A DNA stretch of 64,000 nucleotides from Alphaproteobacteria bacterium (GTDB lineage: Bacteria > Pseudomonadota > Alphaproteobacteria > Pelagibacterales > Pelagibacteraceae): positions 25,392-89,391 of the forward strand of contig VGCG01000002.1 of assembly GCA_016870175.1 (NCBI GenBank), read 5' to 3'. Below, piece after piece: positions 27,134-36,282 of this stretch. Position numbers and translations under genes: made by a program. Under the pieces are notes generated by a model that was given only the letters and a program-made list of their open reading frames with translations, was not told the DNA's origin and did not search any database. Numbering within the stretch: the first letter of the stretch is position 1; the number at the start of each line of letters is the position of its first letter.

Positions 27134-27877
27134 TTATTTATATTTAGCCATTGTGCTAATGGCCAAGATTAAATTTGGATCAATAAATAATTTTGAAGAT
27201 CTTGACTCATTATAGGATTTAAAGGCAAAAATTGCGATTGGTAATTCTGTGCAGCCTAAAATAATTTTTGAGCATTTTTTTTTAATTAAGTAATTTACGG
27301 CTGGCTGGATATTGAGTGCGGCAGCTCTAACATCGCCCATTTTTACATTTATTATTGCTTTATTAACATTTTGTTTTTGAATTTTATCGGTTGTCGTAAC
27401 TATATTGTAATCTTTATCAAAAAAATTGTTATAAATGCGTGTTTTTAAAGTACCCTCAGTTGCTAACAAGCCAATGGTAGAATTTTTTTTTACTTTTTTT
27501 TTCATAAATTTAAATACCTCTTCAGGCATGTTTAAAATGGGAATATTGATTTTCTTTTGTAAATCATCATACCAATAATGAGCTGTATTGCATGGAATGA
27601 CGATAAATTTACAATTATTTTTTTGAAGCAATCTGCAACCTTTAAGCAAACTTTTTAAAACTTTATTATATTTTTTATCGCTTGTACTATTATTAGATTT
27701 ATTAGATAGATGAGCAGTTTGAATTCCAATAGACTCAGGTCTGCCAGGTATATTGGATTTATTATAAAGAATAAACAAAGGGTAATCTTGATCAAGTTTT
27801 CCTCTATTCAAATAAGTTAACTTGTTGCAGAAATCTAGTCCTGCCTGAGTACCCATGCCTCCAAGGATGCCTATCAT
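27134..27877 (-). CDS. Aspartate/glutamate racemase family protein
   Basis: The 247-residue protein begins with the family motif IGILGGMGTQAG and carries both catalytic cysteines, in VIPCNTAHYW (about residue 96) and LGCTELPIAI (about 207). These racemases invert aspartate, glutamate or related amino acids without cofactor. It precedes no obvious pathway partner; a cupin gene lies upstream on the same strand. Specificity is not assigned. Confidence 0.85.
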   Translation of the reverse strand: MIGILGGMGTQAGLDFCNKLTYLNRGKLDQDYPLFILYNKSNIPGRPESIGIQTAHLSNKSNNSTSDKKYNKVLKSLLKGCRLLQKNNCKFIVIPCNTAHYWYDDLQKKINIPILNMPEEVFKFMKKKVKKNSTIGLLATEGTLKTRIYNNFFDKDYNIVTTTDKIQKQNVNKAIINVKMGDVRAAALNIQPAVNYLIKKKCSKIILGCTELPIAIFAFKSYNESRSSKLFIDPNLILAISTMAKYK

Positions 27878-27898
27878 AATGATTTTAATGTTTATAAA

Positions 27899-28246
27899 TT
27901 ATATTGATTTGTTGATACCTCTCATAAAAACTAAAATCAAACAACCTTTTCTTGAATATGAAAAGTGTTTTGTTCCAGGTTTAAAGGTAACAAAATCTCC
28001 TTTTTTAAAAATTTTTCCATCTTGATCCTGAAGTTGACCTTTCAGCATATAAAATTCTTCATATCCAGTATGTCTGTGCCGAAGGCTTTTAGTACCAGGT
28101 TCCATTTTTAAAACATAAGTTCCAAATCCACCATTTTTTTTATTATAACTAATTTTATACCAACTCATGCCAGGTATTTTTATGTTATAATTATCAAATG
28201 GTTTAAATTTGACCTCATTGATATTTATGATCTTTCTATTGTTCAT
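27899..28246 (-). CDS. Small cupin-domain protein
   Basis: A 115-residue single cupin barrel. Metal-type motif RHRHTGYEEFYMLKGQ (histidines and glutamate at about 58-73) and a second motif KPGTKHFSYSRKG near 92-104 are visible. The ATG at 28246 is chosen over one at 28300, which would add an 18-residue Asn/Tyr/Ile tail with no cupin character. It may bind a metal and a small ligand, or act as a detoxifying or sensing protein. Twenty-one bases separate it from the racemase start. Confidence 0.75.
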   Translation of the reverse strand: MNNRKIININEVKFKPFDNYNIKIPGMSWYKISYNKKNGGFGTYVLKMEPGTKSLRHRHTGYEEFYMLKGQLQDQDGKIFKKGDFVTFKPGTKHFSYSRKGCLILVFMRGINKSI

Positions 28247-28351
28247 ATAAATAAAATAATAATAATTAAGGATTATAAAAAGATTATTATTGTTTGCCAA
28301 CCGAGAAAAGTTGCAAATTTAATGTGTTTTGAGTTTTTTTTACAATTAGTA

Positions 28352-28403
28352 TGTTGGCTATAAATATTTAAGTTCTAAAAAAGAACTACTTTTATAGCCA
28401 ACA
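28352..28403. repeat. Nested inverted repeat downstream of the cold-shock gene
   Basis: Outer arms TGTTGGCTATAAA (28352-28364) and TTTATAGCCAACA (28391-28403) match over 13 bases; inside them AGTTCT (28371-28376) and AGAACT (28382-28387) pair again around an A5 loop. It lies just after the cspA stop on the minus strand. The T run usual for a terminator is not on the correct side for the minus strand (it reads A there), so a 3'-UTR structure or stability element is as likely as termination. Confidence 0.6.
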
Positions 28404-28418
28404 AATATTTTATGAAAT

Positions 28419-28625
28419 TTAAGCGGTTTTTAAGTTAACTGCGCTAGGACCTTTTGGACCATCTTGAACGTCGAAAGTCAAAGCTTGACCCTCATTTAAA
28501 CCATTCAAACCAGCATCTCTAACTGCTGACACATGTACGAACACATCTTTTTGTTTATCTTCTCTTTCAATAAATCCAAAACCTTTGGTTGGATTAAACC
28601 ATTTTACTTTTCCTTGTAGACTCAT
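28419..28625 (-). CDS. Cold-shock protein (CspA family)
   Basis: The 68-residue OB-fold protein has both RNA-binding motifs, KGFGFI (about 14-19) and DVFVHVSAV (about 27-35). It binds single-stranded RNA and DNA and keeps mRNA unfolded. Its leader (28626-28739) contains TTGACA read on the minus strand at 28712-28707 and a perfect 7-base inverted repeat TTACTTA/TAAGTAA at 28659-28676, which may be part of a structured leader. Confidence 0.95.
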   Translation of the reverse strand: MSLQGKVKWFNPTKGFGFIEREDKQKDVFVHVSAVRDAGLNGLNEGQALTFDVQDGPKGPSAVNLKTA

Positions 28626-28739
28626 ATTTATTTTCTTACTTTTTGTTATATTAATTTATTACTTATAATTAAGTAATTTCGATGTTGTTTAGATTTTTAT
28701 TAGATTTGTCAACTAAATTTATAAATGATGTTTATTTAA

Positions 28740-29210
28740 CTATTTAAAATGATCTATTAGCTTTGATAAATATACTGAATTTATATCCTCCTTATAATGA
28801 GCAAATGGTTCGCATGGCTCGAAGCCGAACTGATTAAATAATTTACGAGCGGGTTTAAAAAAATCACTGGCCCCAGTTTCAATACTAATTCTTTTAATTC
28901 CAAGTTTTTTTGCCTCAGAGATTAGATATTCAATGACTTTTTTGCCGTTACCTTTCTTTCTAAATTTATCATGTACTCTTATAGACTTAAATTCACCATG
29001 TCCATCCTCTAAAAACTTTAAGGCCCCACATCCAATTAAAGTATCGTTTTCCCACAAACTCCAAAATTTAATTGAAGGTACTTTTAACCCTGGAACATCT
29101 AGTACATGAGCGCTTCCTTCTGGTGAAGCCGCTCTCAATTCAATGAAATGTTTTTTAAGTAGTTCATAAACTTCTGGGTGATCGAAATTACCCTCAATAG
29201 ATTTTAGCAT
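28740..29210 (-). CDS. GNAT-family N-acetyltransferase
   Basis: The 156-residue protein has the acetyl-CoA loop RKKGNGKKVIEYLISEAK (about 92-109) and the preceding beta strand FKSIRVHDKF. It ends close to the PurK start with no gap (one base), suggesting one transcript with purE-purK. The acceptor substrate is unknown; similar proteins (YafP/ElaA-like) acetylate small amines. Confidence 0.82.
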   Translation of the reverse strand: MLKSIEGNFDHPEVYELLKKHFIELRAASPEGSAHVLDVPGLKVPSIKFWSLWENDTLIGCGALKFLEDGHGEFKSIRVHDKFRKKGNGKKVIEYLISEAKKLGIKRISIETGASDFFKPARKLFNQFGFEPCEPFAHYKEDINSVYLSKLIDHFK

Positions 29211-30257
29211 TTACACTAGTGTTGTAAGATGACCCATTTTTCTTTTTTGTTTAACTTCTTTTTTTAGATAGTCAAATAAAAATTGATTTTTATCTAGTTT
29301 AATTTCTTTTCGGTAAGGAAGTATTTGACTGCCAATCAGATTAATCATTTTTGCATTTGATAATTTTTTTATTGGAATTTTGTCTAATCCACATACTGCT
29401 CTTATATGATTTTCAAATTGACTTACATTGTAAGCATTTATTGTTAAGTGACCTGAATTATGGACTCGAGGCGCTACTTCGTTAACGTATAAGTTTTCGT
29501 TTCTATCGATAAAAAATTCAACACACATGGTTCCAATATATTTAAGTTCCTCAGCAATTGTTATTGCCCATTCTTTTGATTGATTAAATATTTTATTACT
29601 TATTTCAGCGGGTATTTTAGAATATTTCAATATTTGATCTTCATGTATATTTTCTATTGGTTCATATATTTCGTAATTATTTTTACTAAACCTAGTTATA
29701 ATGATAGAAATTTCTTTTTTGAGTTTTACTAATTTTTCCAAAATATACCCTCGAGAAAAATCTAAATTTAGTGAATTTAGTTCATCAACAGATTTTATTA
29801 GATGTTGACCTTTTCCATCGTAACCTAAAGTTGTTGTTTTTAACATTCCAGGCAAAAAATCAATAAGAAGTTCAAAGTCTGATTGTTTTTCTACAGCTAC
29901 ATATCTAGTAGTTCTAATATTTAAATTATTAATAAAATCCTTTTCAGCTAATCTGTGTTGTATTATCCTGTTTACTGAAGGTTTAGGCAATACTGGCTTC
30001 AATTCATTCATCTGTTTAAGAGTTTCATAAGGAATATTTTCAAATTCAAAAGTAATAAAATCAACCTTGTTTGCAAATTCAATAATCTTTTCCTTGTTAT
30101 TATAAGTAGCGTAAATGAATTCATCGCAAAAGTTTTGTGCTGGTGCGTCGTTGTCATCGGAAAATATAACTGTTTTAATCTTAATTTTTTTTGCAGCTGC
30201 AGCGAGCATACTACCTAACTGACCACCACCAATAATACCTAGGCCAATTTCTGACAT
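29211..30257 (-). CDS. purK: N5-carboxyaminoimidazole ribonucleotide synthase
   Basis: The 348-residue ATP-grasp enzyme carboxylates AIR in purine synthesis. It has the PurK N-terminus IIGGGQLGSMLAAAAKKI (about 8-25), the EKLVKLKKEISII ATP-grasp segment (about 179-191) and NEVAPRVHNSGH (about 267-278) at the active site. It follows purE with a three-base gap. Confidence 0.95.
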   Translation of the reverse strand: MSEIGLGIIGGGQLGSMLAAAAKKIKIKTVIFSDDNDAPAQNFCDEFIYATYNNKEKIIEFANKVDFITFEFENIPYETLKQMNELKPVLPKPSVNRIIQHRLAEKDFINNLNIRTTRYVAVEKQSDFELLIDFLPGMLKTTTLGYDGKGQHLIKSVDELNSLNLDFSRGYILEKLVKLKKEISIIITRFSKNNYEIYEPIENIHEDQILKYSKIPAEISNKIFNQSKEWAITIAEELKYIGTMCVEFFIDRNENLYVNEVAPRVHNSGHLTINAYNVSQFENHIRAVCGLDKIPIKKLSNAKMINLIGSQILPYRKEIKLDKNQFLFDYLKKEVKQKRKMGHLTTLV

Positions 30258-30260
30258 TAT

Positions 30261-30752
30261 TTATTTAGGACTCTTTTTAACAGATTGAGTCTGGGTTAAT
30301 CTCCATTTTTTGAGATTTTTTTTAACTAAACTGTTATTGTTTCCAATTATTGACGCCGCCAGTAGTGCTGCATTTATTGCGCCATCATCACCAATTGCTA
30401 AAGTTCCTACTGGAATACCCTTGGGCATTTGAGCAATAGACAGTAAGCTATCTAAACCTTTTAATTTTTTTGTTTCTATCGGTACACCCAAGACTGGTAC
30501 GCTCGTTATAGCAGAAATCATGCCGGGCAAATGTGCAGAACCTCCAGCTCCAGCAATAATCACCCCGATATTGTTTTTTTCGGCGACTGATGCATATTCA
30601 TACATTCTTTTTGGTGTGCGATGAGCTGATATGATTTTGGTTTCAAAATCTACACCAATTTTTTTTAAAGTTTTTTCCGCTAAAACCATAGTTTTATAGT
30701 CAGATTGACTACCCATTACTATTGAAACTTTTAAATGTTTATTTTTTTTCAT
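30261..30752 (-). CDS. purE: N5-carboxyaminoimidazole ribonucleotide mutase
   Basis: The 163-residue protein carries the PurE hallmarks VMGSQSDYKTM (about 12-22), SAHRTP (about 43-48) and AGAGGSAHLPGM (about 67-78). It converts N5-CAIR to CAIR. It is first of purE-purK-GNAT on the minus strand. Confidence 0.96.
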   Translation of the reverse strand: MKKNKHLKVSIVMGSQSDYKTMVLAEKTLKKIGVDFETKIISAHRTPKRMYEYASVAEKNNIGVIIAGAGGSAHLPGMISAITSVPVLGVPIETKKLKGLDSLLSIAQMPKGIPVGTLAIGDDGAINAALLAASIIGNNNSLVKKNLKKWRLTQTQSVKKSPK

Positions 30753-30868
30753 GAAAAACTAAAGTTAATTCTTTATTTCAAAATTGATATAAGATTTCAA
30801 TATAATTAATAAAATAATATTTTTTAAAATTATAAATTTTAGCAAATTTCTTTAATTATTTTTTTCGT

Positions 30869-31438
30869 TTAGCTTACAACCCCATTATTAATTTTAAGAA
30901 CATTACTAAAAAAATATACTAGCAAAATAATTTGTGGAGCTAAAGTGATGATGGCTGTTTTAATATAATTATTATATTTAAGAACTTCGTTAACACCTAT
31001 GATTAAAGCTACGCTATACCATAAATATGGAATAAATATAAAATATATTAATTTAATGTTAAAAATAAATATATAGAATATGAATGGAGCATTGGCATAA
31101 GCAACAACGATCAAGAGTTTTCTAAAATTACATTTAGTTGATTTATTTGGAAAAACTACTACTCCGACAAAATATAAGTATGCGGTTTTGATAATCCAAC
31201 CAATAATGCTCATAATAATGTAAAATCTTATTGAAGGTCCTTTCGTGTCATTGATATCAAAAACACTAGTCATATGTTTAAGGAAGATTGAGCCAGGAAC
31301 TAAACTTATAATTGAAATCAGTAAAATTAGAGTTATCGCAAAGTATATTGATGCTTCTTCAAAATTTTTATTATCTTGATAAAGAGATTTATCTAATTTT
31401 AAAGATTTTAAAACTATACTTAGAAATTCTTTAAACAT
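30869..31438 (-). CDS. YIP1-family integral membrane protein
   Basis: The 189-residue protein has about five hydrophobic segments and the YIP1-type layout with a conserved ANAPFIFYIF segment after the second or third helix (about 114-123). Function in bacteria is not known. It stands alone between purE and a tiny membrane gene. Confidence 0.6.
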   Translation of the reverse strand: MFKEFLSIVLKSLKLDKSLYQDNKNFEEASIYFAITLILLISIISLVPGSIFLKHMTSVFDINDTKGPSIRFYIIMSIIGWIIKTAYLYFVGVVVFPNKSTKCNFRKLLIVVAYANAPFIFYIFIFNIKLIYFIFIPYLWYSVALIIGVNEVLKYNNYIKTAIITLAPQIILLVYFFSNVLKINNGVVS

Positions 31439-31451
31439 TTTATTTTATTTT

Positions 31452-31547
31452 TTAAATTTTTTTTGGTTTTTTATAAGAAACAAATAATGAAAAAATTATT
31501 AAAGCAATCGATATAATACAAATAACTAGAAGAAATAATTTGGTCAT
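31452..31547 (-). CDS. Tiny single-pass membrane peptide (31 residues)
   Basis: An ATG at 31547 opens 31 codons ending in TAA. The product has one helix (LFLLVICIISIALIIFSLF, about 4-22) and a basic tail (YKKPKKI), a good inside-positive membrane peptide. It begins 11 bases after the DUF1479 stop on the same strand. No family recognised; too short for certainty. Confidence 0.4.
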   Translation of the reverse strand: MTKLFLLVICIISIALIIFSLFVSYKKPKKI

Positions 31548-31558
31548 AAAATCTTAGT

Positions 31559-32794
31559 TTATAACCAATCTTTTAATGCCATTTGCTTTTTTCCCAAATC
31601 AGATAAATCATTAACTAAAGTTCTATTTTTATAATTAATTTCGTAATCCTCAGGGGCAAAATCAGATGGACTTTCACCTTTTAAGAATTTTTCAGCTTGT
31701 TTTTTTGCATAACTTAAATTTTTTTCACAATACGGCATTGAACCAACATAGACAACGTTAGAATAATTATTACCTGTATGAACATCTTCAACGGCATGAA
31801 TAACGTCAGGATGCCACCAAATTGTATCACCAGGATTCATTTTTGGAATTGATACTAATCCCTCTAAAAGTGATGAGTGGTATTTTTGATTAACTGCTAA
31901 AGCTCTTCCGCTTTTAGAGTCACAAAGTTCATGTTCGGGAACATCATCAAGCAAAGCTCTGGTTAAAACATAAGCCATGCCTTTAGCTATTGGTATTAAT
32001 TGAAGTGTTCCATCATTAGGACCTTGTTCTGTTAAAGCTGTCCAACCTTGAAAAGTTCGAAATGTGTTACTTACGGCTGGAGATTTAATTAAATCGGTTT
32101 TATCACGATACATCGCGTTAAAAGGATCGTACTTTTCAAATTCATCAGCAAAAATTTTTTCATATATTTTTTGATAATTTTTTTCAATCCATCTTTCAAT
32201 TGAACCTGCGTCACAATGTGGAGATAATCCTAAAGTAGAGTCACCTGGTTGTCGACGTCTAACACGATCTGCATATATCAATTCTTTGTTAGGATCAAAA
32301 ACTTGATAATTATCAAATTTATAATTCCAAATATTATTTATAAATTTTTTTACTTTATCAAGCTCATTTGATTGTCTAATTTCCGTTTGAGTTTTTGACC
32401 AATAAAGACCAAATATCTGAGGTTTACCTGATTTTAATTCACTAAAATAATTATCAAGATGTGATTTTTTAATTTGGTCTTGATAGTAGTGATTCGACTC
32501 AATATAATTTTCTAAATCTTGATTCCACTTAATAATTTGATCTTTTTTAAAAACGTTTCTAACTATTAAACAGCCCCTTTTTTTTATTTGATTAATATTT
32601 TTTTCATTATCATTACTTAGATCATTAAAATTAATTTCTGGTATTATTGATAAGTTTTTTTCTTGAAACTTTTTTATTTCATTGACTTCCGATTTAATAA
32701 AATCAGAAATTTTTTCAAAATTTTTTTTATAGTCTTTTGACTTACTTCTTAGGATTTTTTTACTTTTAATTATTTCAGTATCAAAATTATTCAT
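31559..32794 (-). CDS. DUF1479-family putative Fe(II)/2-oxoglutarate oxygenase
   Basis: The 411-residue protein resembles E. coli YbiU (DUF1479). The iron motif HCD is in LSPHCDAGSIERW (about 206-218) and the distal histidine in WWHPDVIHAVEDV (about 326-338), the usual double-stranded beta-helix pattern. Such enzymes hydroxylate small molecules or remove N- or O-linked groups. It lies downstream of the DmdA-like and MetF-like genes on the same strand, 40 bases after the former, suggesting a shared catabolic route. The substrate is unknown. Confidence 0.75.
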   Translation of the reverse strand: MNNFDTEIIKSKKILRSKSKDYKKNFEKISDFIKSEVNEIKKFQEKNLSIIPEINFNDLSNDNEKNINQIKKRGCLIVRNVFKKDQIIKWNQDLENYIESNHYYQDQIKKSHLDNYFSELKSGKPQIFGLYWSKTQTEIRQSNELDKVKKFINNIWNYKFDNYQVFDPNKELIYADRVRRRQPGDSTLGLSPHCDAGSIERWIEKNYQKIYEKIFADEFEKYDPFNAMYRDKTDLIKSPAVSNTFRTFQGWTALTEQGPNDGTLQLIPIAKGMAYVLTRALLDDVPEHELCDSKSGRALAVNQKYHSSLLEGLVSIPKMNPGDTIWWHPDVIHAVEDVHTGNNYSNVVYVGSMPYCEKNLSYAKKQAEKFLKGESPSDFAPEDYEINYKNRTLVNDLSDLGKKQMALKDWL

Positions 32795-32834
32795 TTTTTT
32801 ATAGGGGAGAACATAATCTCCCCTGAAATTTAAT

Positions 32835-34193
32835 CTAGTCTTTTATAATTTCCCTAGTATTTGCGTTGTGTGACTCAGTAAATGGAATATTCACAACTAC
32901 AGCATCAACTGGTTTACCTGCTTTATTTGAATATTTTGCTGGTAAATGAACTTTAAATTTAGTTCCAATTTTTCCTTCAGGAAAACCATTTTTGTTTAAG
33001 GTTCCATCATAAGGCACAAACCCCATAGCAATATTTTTCTCTTTTTCAGGATGATACCAAGGAGAAGTAAGGAAACCAACTGGTTTGCCTCCACTAGCTT
33101 TTGATACTAACCAAAAATCAGGCGCATATTCCGTTATTGGTTTTCCACCTAATTCAAAACCAACTAACTGCAATTTATATGGCTTTTTTCCCGCTTTAAG
33201 TTGAGCTCCCATTTTTTCAAGAGCTGCTTTACCCACATAATTGCCTTTTTTCTTCCATTCACCTTTGCCAGATAATGAAACCTGGTATCCCAAGTTACAT
33301 TGGAAGGGATTGTGCTCATTATCCATGTCTTGACCCCAAGAAAGAATTCCGGCTTGAACTCTTCTATGATGTGCAGGTGCTATAACTTTTAAATTATATT
33401 TTTTTCCTGCTTTTAGAACTGCGTTCCACATATCATCTGCATAAAGAGTTGCATTTTTTAGATAAATTTCATAGCCAGCTTCTCCAGAGAAACCAGATTG
33501 TGAAATCACACAATCTCTTCCACCGATTTTAGCTTTCGCCAAACCGTAGAAAGGCATATTATCCACATCGACCTGTTTACCAATTAAGTCTTTCATCAAT
33601 GCTTTAGATTTAGGTCCTTGAATTTGCACTGGACAAGCGTCTATCTCATCGATTTCAACTTTGTATTTCCTGTTAGAATTTACCCCTTGCAAGTAAAAAC
33701 CTATATCACTATCTGAAAGACTAAACCAAAATTCATCTTTTGAAATTCTTAAAAGAATAGGATCATTAAGAATTCCACCTTTATAATTACAAAGAATAAC
33801 ATATCTTGCTCTCATAGGTGAAATTTTAGTAGCATCTCTTGTTATAACATAGTCTACAAACTTTTCTGCATCTGGACCTTTAACTCTTATCTGTCTTTCA
33901 ACAGCGACATTCCACATGGTAACATCATTTTTGATTGATTTGTACTCAGCCATTGCTCCACCCTTTTTAGGTTTGATATAGCCTCTGGGATGATAAATCC
34001 GATTGTAAACTTCTGCTCTCCAACAACCACTTTTCATAGACAAATGCCAATAAGGTGATTTTCTTATTCTAGTAGAAATTAGAAGTTCTACTTTCGTAGG
34101 ACCACTTTGTCTTAAGTTATAAGGCACGTGTCGATCTGATTGATCAACTGACGTTTCATGTTTTGATTTACTGTAATTAAACTCATTTGGCAT
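32835..34193 (-). CDS. DmdA/GcvT-like tetrahydrofolate-dependent demethylase
   Basis: The 452-residue protein is a GcvT-fold methyltransferase of the DMSP-demethylase (DmdA) branch: VAVERQIRVKGPDAEKFVDYV (about 94-114), GGILNDPILLRI (about 134-145), WFSLSDSDIGFYLQG and QSGFSGEAGYEIYL are branch features. It is about 80 residues longer than DmdA, with an extra N-terminal segment of about 40 residues and a longer C-terminal part. It likely moves a methyl group from an unknown donor to THF; the MetF-like gene overlapping its start by 11 bases would convert 5-methyl-THF onward. Whether the donor is a sulfonium, betaine or methoxy compound cannot be told. Confidence 0.75.
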   Translation of the reverse strand: MPNEFNYSKSKHETSVDQSDRHVPYNLRQSGPTKVELLISTRIRKSPYWHLSMKSGCWRAEVYNRIYHPRGYIKPKKGGAMAEYKSIKNDVTMWNVAVERQIRVKGPDAEKFVDYVITRDATKISPMRARYVILCNYKGGILNDPILLRISKDEFWFSLSDSDIGFYLQGVNSNRKYKVEIDEIDACPVQIQGPKSKALMKDLIGKQVDVDNMPFYGLAKAKIGGRDCVISQSGFSGEAGYEIYLKNATLYADDMWNAVLKAGKKYNLKVIAPAHHRRVQAGILSWGQDMDNEHNPFQCNLGYQVSLSGKGEWKKKGNYVGKAALEKMGAQLKAGKKPYKLQLVGFELGGKPITEYAPDFWLVSKASGGKPVGFLTSPWYHPEKEKNIAMGFVPYDGTLNKNGFPEGKIGTKFKVHLPAKYSNKAGKPVDAVVVNIPFTESHNANTREIIKD

Positions 34194-34914
34194 AATTATT
34201 CTCCTTTAACCATTTGTTTGTTTCTATTAAGCCGCCAAATGAATAAATGTGAAAGTTAGAAGAATAATTTTTAACTCTTTTAATTATATCATTTGGATCT
34301 TTGAATTTTAATAAATCAAGTGTTTTGCTTAAATTTGACTTAAGAAAATTAATGGAATTTTTTGCTCCAATTATATTAGCAAATTTAATTAAACTTGACA
34401 TTTTTAGAGGTCCGGTAATTCCAACATGAACCGGTACTGATTGTTTGGAAATAAAATCTATAATAAGACTACTATCTAATAACCATTGAGTGACAATATA
34501 ATCAGCATAAGGTTTTTTATCTATCATAGCTTTCGTTAATTTTTCGTCTGATATATCAGGACTTCCTTCAGGGTGTCCAGCAATACCTATTTTAATTTTA
34601 TCAAAAAAACCTGTTTCCAAAATTTGGATCGAACTATCAAATTTTCCAACTGGCTTCAAACTACCCCCGATAACAAGTACCTGCTTTGTACCGCCATCTT
34701 TGCATCTATTAATATAATCTTTAAGTTGTAATTCATTAACTATTGATCTCGCAGGAAAGTGAGGTACTGGATTAAAGCCTTTTTTTGCTAGTTCCTCGGA
34801 TTTTTTAGCAGTCTCCTTATAATCACCTCCTGGTAACATTGTTATATAGACGTCTTTTAACGATGGAAGACTATTAAGATCCGTATTTGGTCCTATTTCT
34901 ATTGAAAAATGCAT
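34183..34914 (-). CDS. Short MetF-like methylenetetrahydrofolate reductase
   Basis: The 243-residue protein has MetF motifs HFPARSIVNELQL (about 60-72), VLVIGGSLKP (about 84-93) and IGIAGHPEGSPD (about 113-124) but is shorter than the usual 280-310. It probably interconverts 5-methyl-THF and 5,10-methylene-THF. Overlap by 11 bases with the DmdA-like gene suggests it oxidises the methyl-THF that enzyme makes. The missing part is mostly C-terminal. Confidence 0.82.
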   Translation of the reverse strand: MHFSIEIGPNTDLNSLPSLKDVYITMLPGGDYKETAKKSEELAKKGFNPVPHFPARSIVNELQLKDYINRCKDGGTKQVLVIGGSLKPVGKFDSSIQILETGFFDKIKIGIAGHPEGSPDISDEKLTKAMIDKKPYADYIVTQWLLDSSLIIDFISKQSVPVHVGITGPLKMSSLIKFANIIGAKNSINFLKSNLSKTLDLLKFKDPNDIIKRVKNYSSNFHIYSFGGLIETNKWLKENNYAK

Positions 34915-35016
34915 TTGTTCCGATCATTATCTTATTTAAAAAAGCTGTCAAAGAAATTCAGAATTAGTACAACTAAAATTCTTGCCAAAAGTTTTACCAG
35001 TGATATTTTTTTTACA

Positions 35017-36213
35017 ATGGATAAAGCATCTAAAACTTTAAAAATTTCAGATATTCTTGATATTGAGAAAATAAAGACAGTTAATCATTCGATTCAAAAA
35101 GCGCATGGCTTACCAAATGAATGTTACACAAAATCCGAATATTTAAATTTTGAAAAAGAAAAAATATTTTGTGATAATTGGACTGTGATTGGTACCGCAA
35201 GCTCAATACCAGATATTGGTGATGCTAAAATATACAGTTTGTTGGGAATTCCTATAATTATTATAAGAGATAAATCTAATAATATAAAAGTTTTTCACAA
35301 CGTATGTAGTCATAGAGGAGTCAGGCTTGTTAATGAATCTTGTAAATTAAAAAATATTATAAGATGTCCTTATCACTCGTGGACTTACGATTTTTCAGGA
35401 AAATTAATTGCAACACCTCATATAGGTGGAATGAACATACATGAAGCAAAAGGTTTTGACAGGGAAAAAAGCAATCTTAAAGAAATAAGATCTCATGTAT
35501 GGATGGACCTAATATTTATTAATATTAATAAAAATGCAAAAAGTTTTGATCAAAGTATTAAATCTTTAAATGATAGATGGTCTAAATTTATTAGTGAGGA
35601 GGATAAAAAGTTAGTAAGGCACGCAAAAGATTTCGGATATTTTAATATGGAAGTAAATACTAATTGGAAGCTTGCTATAGAAAATTTTTGCGAAAGTTAT
35701 CATTTACCCTGGGTCCATCCTGAATTAAATAAAGTTTCAAACATAAAAGACCATTATCATATTGAGGATTCCTTTGGAACATACTCTGGTCAAGGAAGTT
35801 ATAAATATGTTCAACAATTTTATCATAATAAAAAATTCGCAACATTTCCCAATTGGCCAAGTAATTTAACAAATAATGCAGAGTACGTTTCTTTGTTTCC
35901 TAACGTAATGCTTGGAATTCATATCGATCATTTTTATGCATTTTGGTTAGAGCCATTAGATAATAATAAAACAAGGGAACATTTTGAGATGTATTATGTT
36001 GGCAGCGAAAGTGCTGAGAGTGATGATTTCAAAGAAATGAGAGAAAAAAATTTTAAGTTTTGGCAAAATGTTATGAATGAGGATATTTTTGCAATAGAAA
36101 GTATGCAGAGAGGAAGAAGTTCACCAGTATATAATGGAGGAAATTTTTCTCCAATAATGGATACACCAACTTTAATGTTTCACAGGTGGGTAGCAAATAG
36201 CTTAACTAAATAA
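35017..36213 (+). CDS. Rieske non-haem iron oxygenase, betaine-demethylase type
   Basis: With the ATG at 35017 the protein has 398 residues. The Rieske 2Fe-2S ligands are C97, H99, C117 and H120 (CSHRG...CPYHSW), and the mononuclear iron site is in ENFCESYHLPWVHPEL (about 217-232). The family includes glycine-betaine, stachydrine and carnitine oxygenases. A longer frame from 34909 is rejected because its start would overlap the divergent MetF-like start codon and the added 36 residues look non-homologous. No reductase partner gene is adjacent. Confidence 0.85.
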   Translation: MDKASKTLKISDILDIEKIKTVNHSIQKAHGLPNECYTKSEYLNFEKEKIFCDNWTVIGTASSIPDIGDAKIYSLLGIPIIIIRDKSNNIKVFHNVCSHRGVRLVNESCKLKNIIRCPYHSWTYDFSGKLIATPHIGGMNIHEAKGFDREKSNLKEIRSHVWMDLIFININKNAKSFDQSIKSLNDRWSKFISEEDKKLVRHAKDFGYFNMEVNTNWKLAIENFCESYHLPWVHPELNKVSNIKDHYHIEDSFGTYSGQGSYKYVQQFYHNKKFATFPNWPSNLTNNAEYVSLFPNVMLGIHIDHFYAFWLEPLDNNKTREHFEMYYVGSESAESDDFKEMREKNFKFWQNVMNEDIFAIESMQRGRSSPVYNGGNFSPIMDTPTLMFHRWVANSLTK

Positions 36214-36282
36214 GACAAGTAAATACTATCATTATGAGAATAATAAATTTAAAAAAATTAATAAAAATATAAAAAATTAAAC

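Noticed and set aside
28246..28418. Rho-independent terminator for the cold-shock gene
   Set aside because: The hairpin is followed by A, not T, on the transcribed minus strand; kept only as an inverted repeat.
34909..35016. Longer start for the Rieske gene sharing ATGCAT with the MetF-like gene
   Set aside because: The added 36 residues have no Rieske character and the ATG at 35017 gives the normal length; the shared palindrome is probably chance here.
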